Of a stretch of DNA of 64,000 nt, positions 63,401 to 64,000 are shown one piece after another. Positions within the stretch are counted from its first letter, which is position 1. Every line of letters begins with the position of its first letter. Source of the stretch: Nymphaea colorata (lineage: Eukaryota > Streptophyta > Magnoliopsida > Nymphaeales > Nymphaeaceae); the NCBI RefSeq assembly GCF_008831285.2, contig NC_045144.1:9215886-9279885 (forward strand), written 5' to 3'. The translations under genes were made by a program, and so were the position numbers. The notes under the pieces were generated by a model, which was not told the DNA's origin, made no database searches, and saw only the letters and a program-made list of their open reading frames with translations.

Positions 63401-64000
63401 CGACTATCTTGAGACCTTTGCCCCTGTTGCAAAGTTGAAGACTGTGAGGGTTATTCTTGCTCTTGCTGTGCACAAGAAGTGGCGCATGGACCAGCTTGAT
63501 GTTAAAAATGCGTTCTTGAACGGCCATCTGGAGGAAGAAGTCTATATGAGCATGCCTCCCGGGTATGTTCAAGAGGGAAAATGTTGTCACCTCAAGAAAG
63601 CTTTGTATGGCTTGAAGCAGTCGCCTAGAGCTTGGTTTGAGAGACTAAGGATCGTTATGAAGTCTACTGGGTACAAGCAAGGAAATGGAGATCATACCCT
63701 ATTCATAAAGCAGAGAGATGGTCTGGTGAGTCTTCTCCTTGTCTACGTTGATGATATGATTGTCACGGGCAGTGATGAAGAAGAAAACAGAAAGATGAAA
63801 GAGAGATTAGCTAAAGAATTCGACCTCAAGGATCTGGGTAAGCTGAGATACTTTTTGGGGATAGAAATTGCTCGATCAGAGACAGGGCTGGTTATGAATC
63901 AAAGGAAGTACACTCTTGACTTACTAAAGGAGACAGGTAAACTTGGTTGTAGGCCCTATCTTACTCCTATGGAGTCGGGAACTAAGATAAGTATCAAGAC
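60408..64000 (+). CDS. Gag-pol polyprotein of G, intact to window edge (1197 codons)
   Basis: From ATG 60408 (MADAMGTQKD) I read no stop to 64000. In order: gag ([38 protein letters not shown]); zinc knuckle CTHCHKLGHSVDFC (about residue 251); protease IVDSGATHHMTGD (about 351); GAG-pre-integrase (WHERLGHLPFQL ... CEVCQLAKH); integrase ([34 protein letters not shown]); RT ([48 protein letters not shown] near residue 1110, [20 protein letters not shown]). RNase H would follow outside. All catalytic motifs seen are standard. The start is fixed by family agreement (MAD...). This is the most likely active element of the window. Confidence 0.9.
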   Translation, partial: MADAMGTQKDAVLDTGSASKTENVPLQVNSIRLTKDNYLSWSAALEIGITSRGRLSYITGDKPAPIKSDPQWATWALEDSQVKVWIISSVSSDIQPLILRKPTSFDMWTVLAKMYGRKKRHLRTYQIKRSIYSLTQGDLSVAAFYAALKTKWEELDYHVTDEWTCGSDHSLYWEKEWMDRTFLFLGGLRDEFESIRSQILNGDEIPGIEEVYARVESEEQRRQVMHLDTGHGPSAFVSRASGTGQRPARHCTHCHKLGHSVDFCWDLHPEKRLVRGRPPSGKRSPTVSDSSQSNSSSGAKSKLSPAQLKELQAYISRLSTTPEESSTSEGAQLAQALVASTDQGNPSLGDWIVDSGATHHMTGDSKLFQEYQLSSGKQRVSMADGSSISVAGKGSLSLLNKYHLHNALHVPNIPVNLLSVSSITKELNCNLIFSADHCSLQDLVTGKKIGIGSVTDGLYRLPVQVASALVSATSGHLSGVNDRSTVLRWHERLGHLPFQLIKKLFPHLFVSVSIDSFACEVCQLAKHVRASYPISLNKSTHPFALVHSDVWGPSGVPTCGGCHYFLTLIDDYSRCTFVYLLRERSEVPAVVKNFVAFVETQFHTTVQAFRTDNAREYVSQSLDEFLKGKGIVHETSCSYTPPQNGIAERKNRHLLNVTRAIMFQRHVPKRYWGDALLTSAHLINRMPTRVLDGQSPYSTLWPTQNPWPLTPRVFGCSCFVHNHSPTLKKLDPRSIKGVFLGYSSTQKGYKCVDPTTSKVYVSRDVTFHEHESYFPVNTLQGECLGNKGEEYSSNQLIQFMEFLDYKVSPSVIDTVTVSNEKGSHMEGVTVDAQPTVARDHLFGKVYVRKEKATVEDVGDEDRTNPNLVISPDDPSPSNEELPIALRKGTRSCTSHPIQRFVSYAKLSTNYKCFITTLSKVVIPRSVDDAKDDPKWLHAMTEEMGALAKNKTWEVVDIPKGTHLVGSKWVYNVKYKPDGTVDRYKARLVAKGFSQKYGIDYLETFAPVAKLKTVRVILALAVHKKWRMDQLDVKNAFLNGHLEEEVYMSMPPGYVQEGKCCHLKKALYGLKQSPRAWFERLRIVMKSTGYKQGNGDHTLFIKQRDGLVSLLLVYVDDMIVTGSDEEENRKMKERLAKEFDLKDLGKLRYFLGIEIARSETGLVMNQRKYTLDLLKETGKLGCRPYLTPMESGTKISIK

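Larger units (their letters stand above)
59714..64000 (+). mobile_element. Ty1/copia retrotransposon G, open reading frame intact, runs off the window
   Basis: 5' LTR 59714-59998, primer site TGGTATCAGAGCC (59999-60011), GC-rich leader with tandem repeats (60012-60407), then one uninterrupted gag-pol frame to the window edge. It is the same family as C (similar LTRs and proteins). The 3' end, LTR pair and target duplication lie outside the window, so age cannot be measured. Confidence 0.93.

Overview
This window is nuclear DNA of a flowering plant with large, retrotransposon-filled introns. The species cannot be named from the sequence. The only host gene I can support is a plant homologue of GDAP2 (macro domain plus CRAL-TRIO protein) on the + strand. 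Eight coding exons lie between 2601 and 29558 and join in frame into about 400 residues. The C-terminal CRAL-TRIO part must lie beyond the right edge, because intron 8 is still open at 64000 (more than 34 kb). Almost everything else sits inside introns 1, 3 and 8 and is transposon DNA.

Intron 1 (2919-17959) holds a 9.1-kb hAT DNA transposon (4698-13771, 8-bp target duplication CCTAGCAC). Its reverse-strand transposase is broken and is split by full-length Ty1/copia element A (5340-10669, 5-bp duplication CCTAA), which landed on the last splice acceptor of the transposase. A truncated Ty3/gypsy element (13780-16433) and a copia stub (16434-17234) follow. Intron 3 (18212-25888) is a chain of truncated reverse-strand copia copies (F1, F2, a lone LTR end, F4), with a 1.2-kb hAT-like element nested in F1.

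Intron 8 (from 29559) holds a young full-length copia element C (30079-35226, duplication GTATT). Next comes copia element D (35687-58346), pushed apart by about 17 kb of nested, truncated copia copies (B1, B2, E, D2, F) and DNA transposons. Last is copia element G (59714 to the window edge), whose gag-pol frame is open from 60408 to the end with no stop.

The most notable find is a 1,248-bp non-autonomous hAT element (51752-52999) inside copia F. It has an 8-bp duplication CTTCAGAC and carries the 5' region, first exon and intron start of a 1-Cys peroxiredoxin gene (a Pack-hAT). Its ends (CAATGTT...) resemble those of the 9-kb hAT element in intron 1. Other patterns: short inverted repeats of GGATCC/GGGTCC type near the U3 end of eight LTRs; a long palindrome with MYB-like cores upstream of the TATA box in all three D-type LTRs; CCCTAA hairpins in the LTRs of A, E and F2; and CAG-to-TAG nonsense changes in the young element C.

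Letters A to G are my own labels. Coordinates of splice sites, LTR ends and target duplications were read base by base. Domain and family names come from recognition of conserved motifs, not from database searches.
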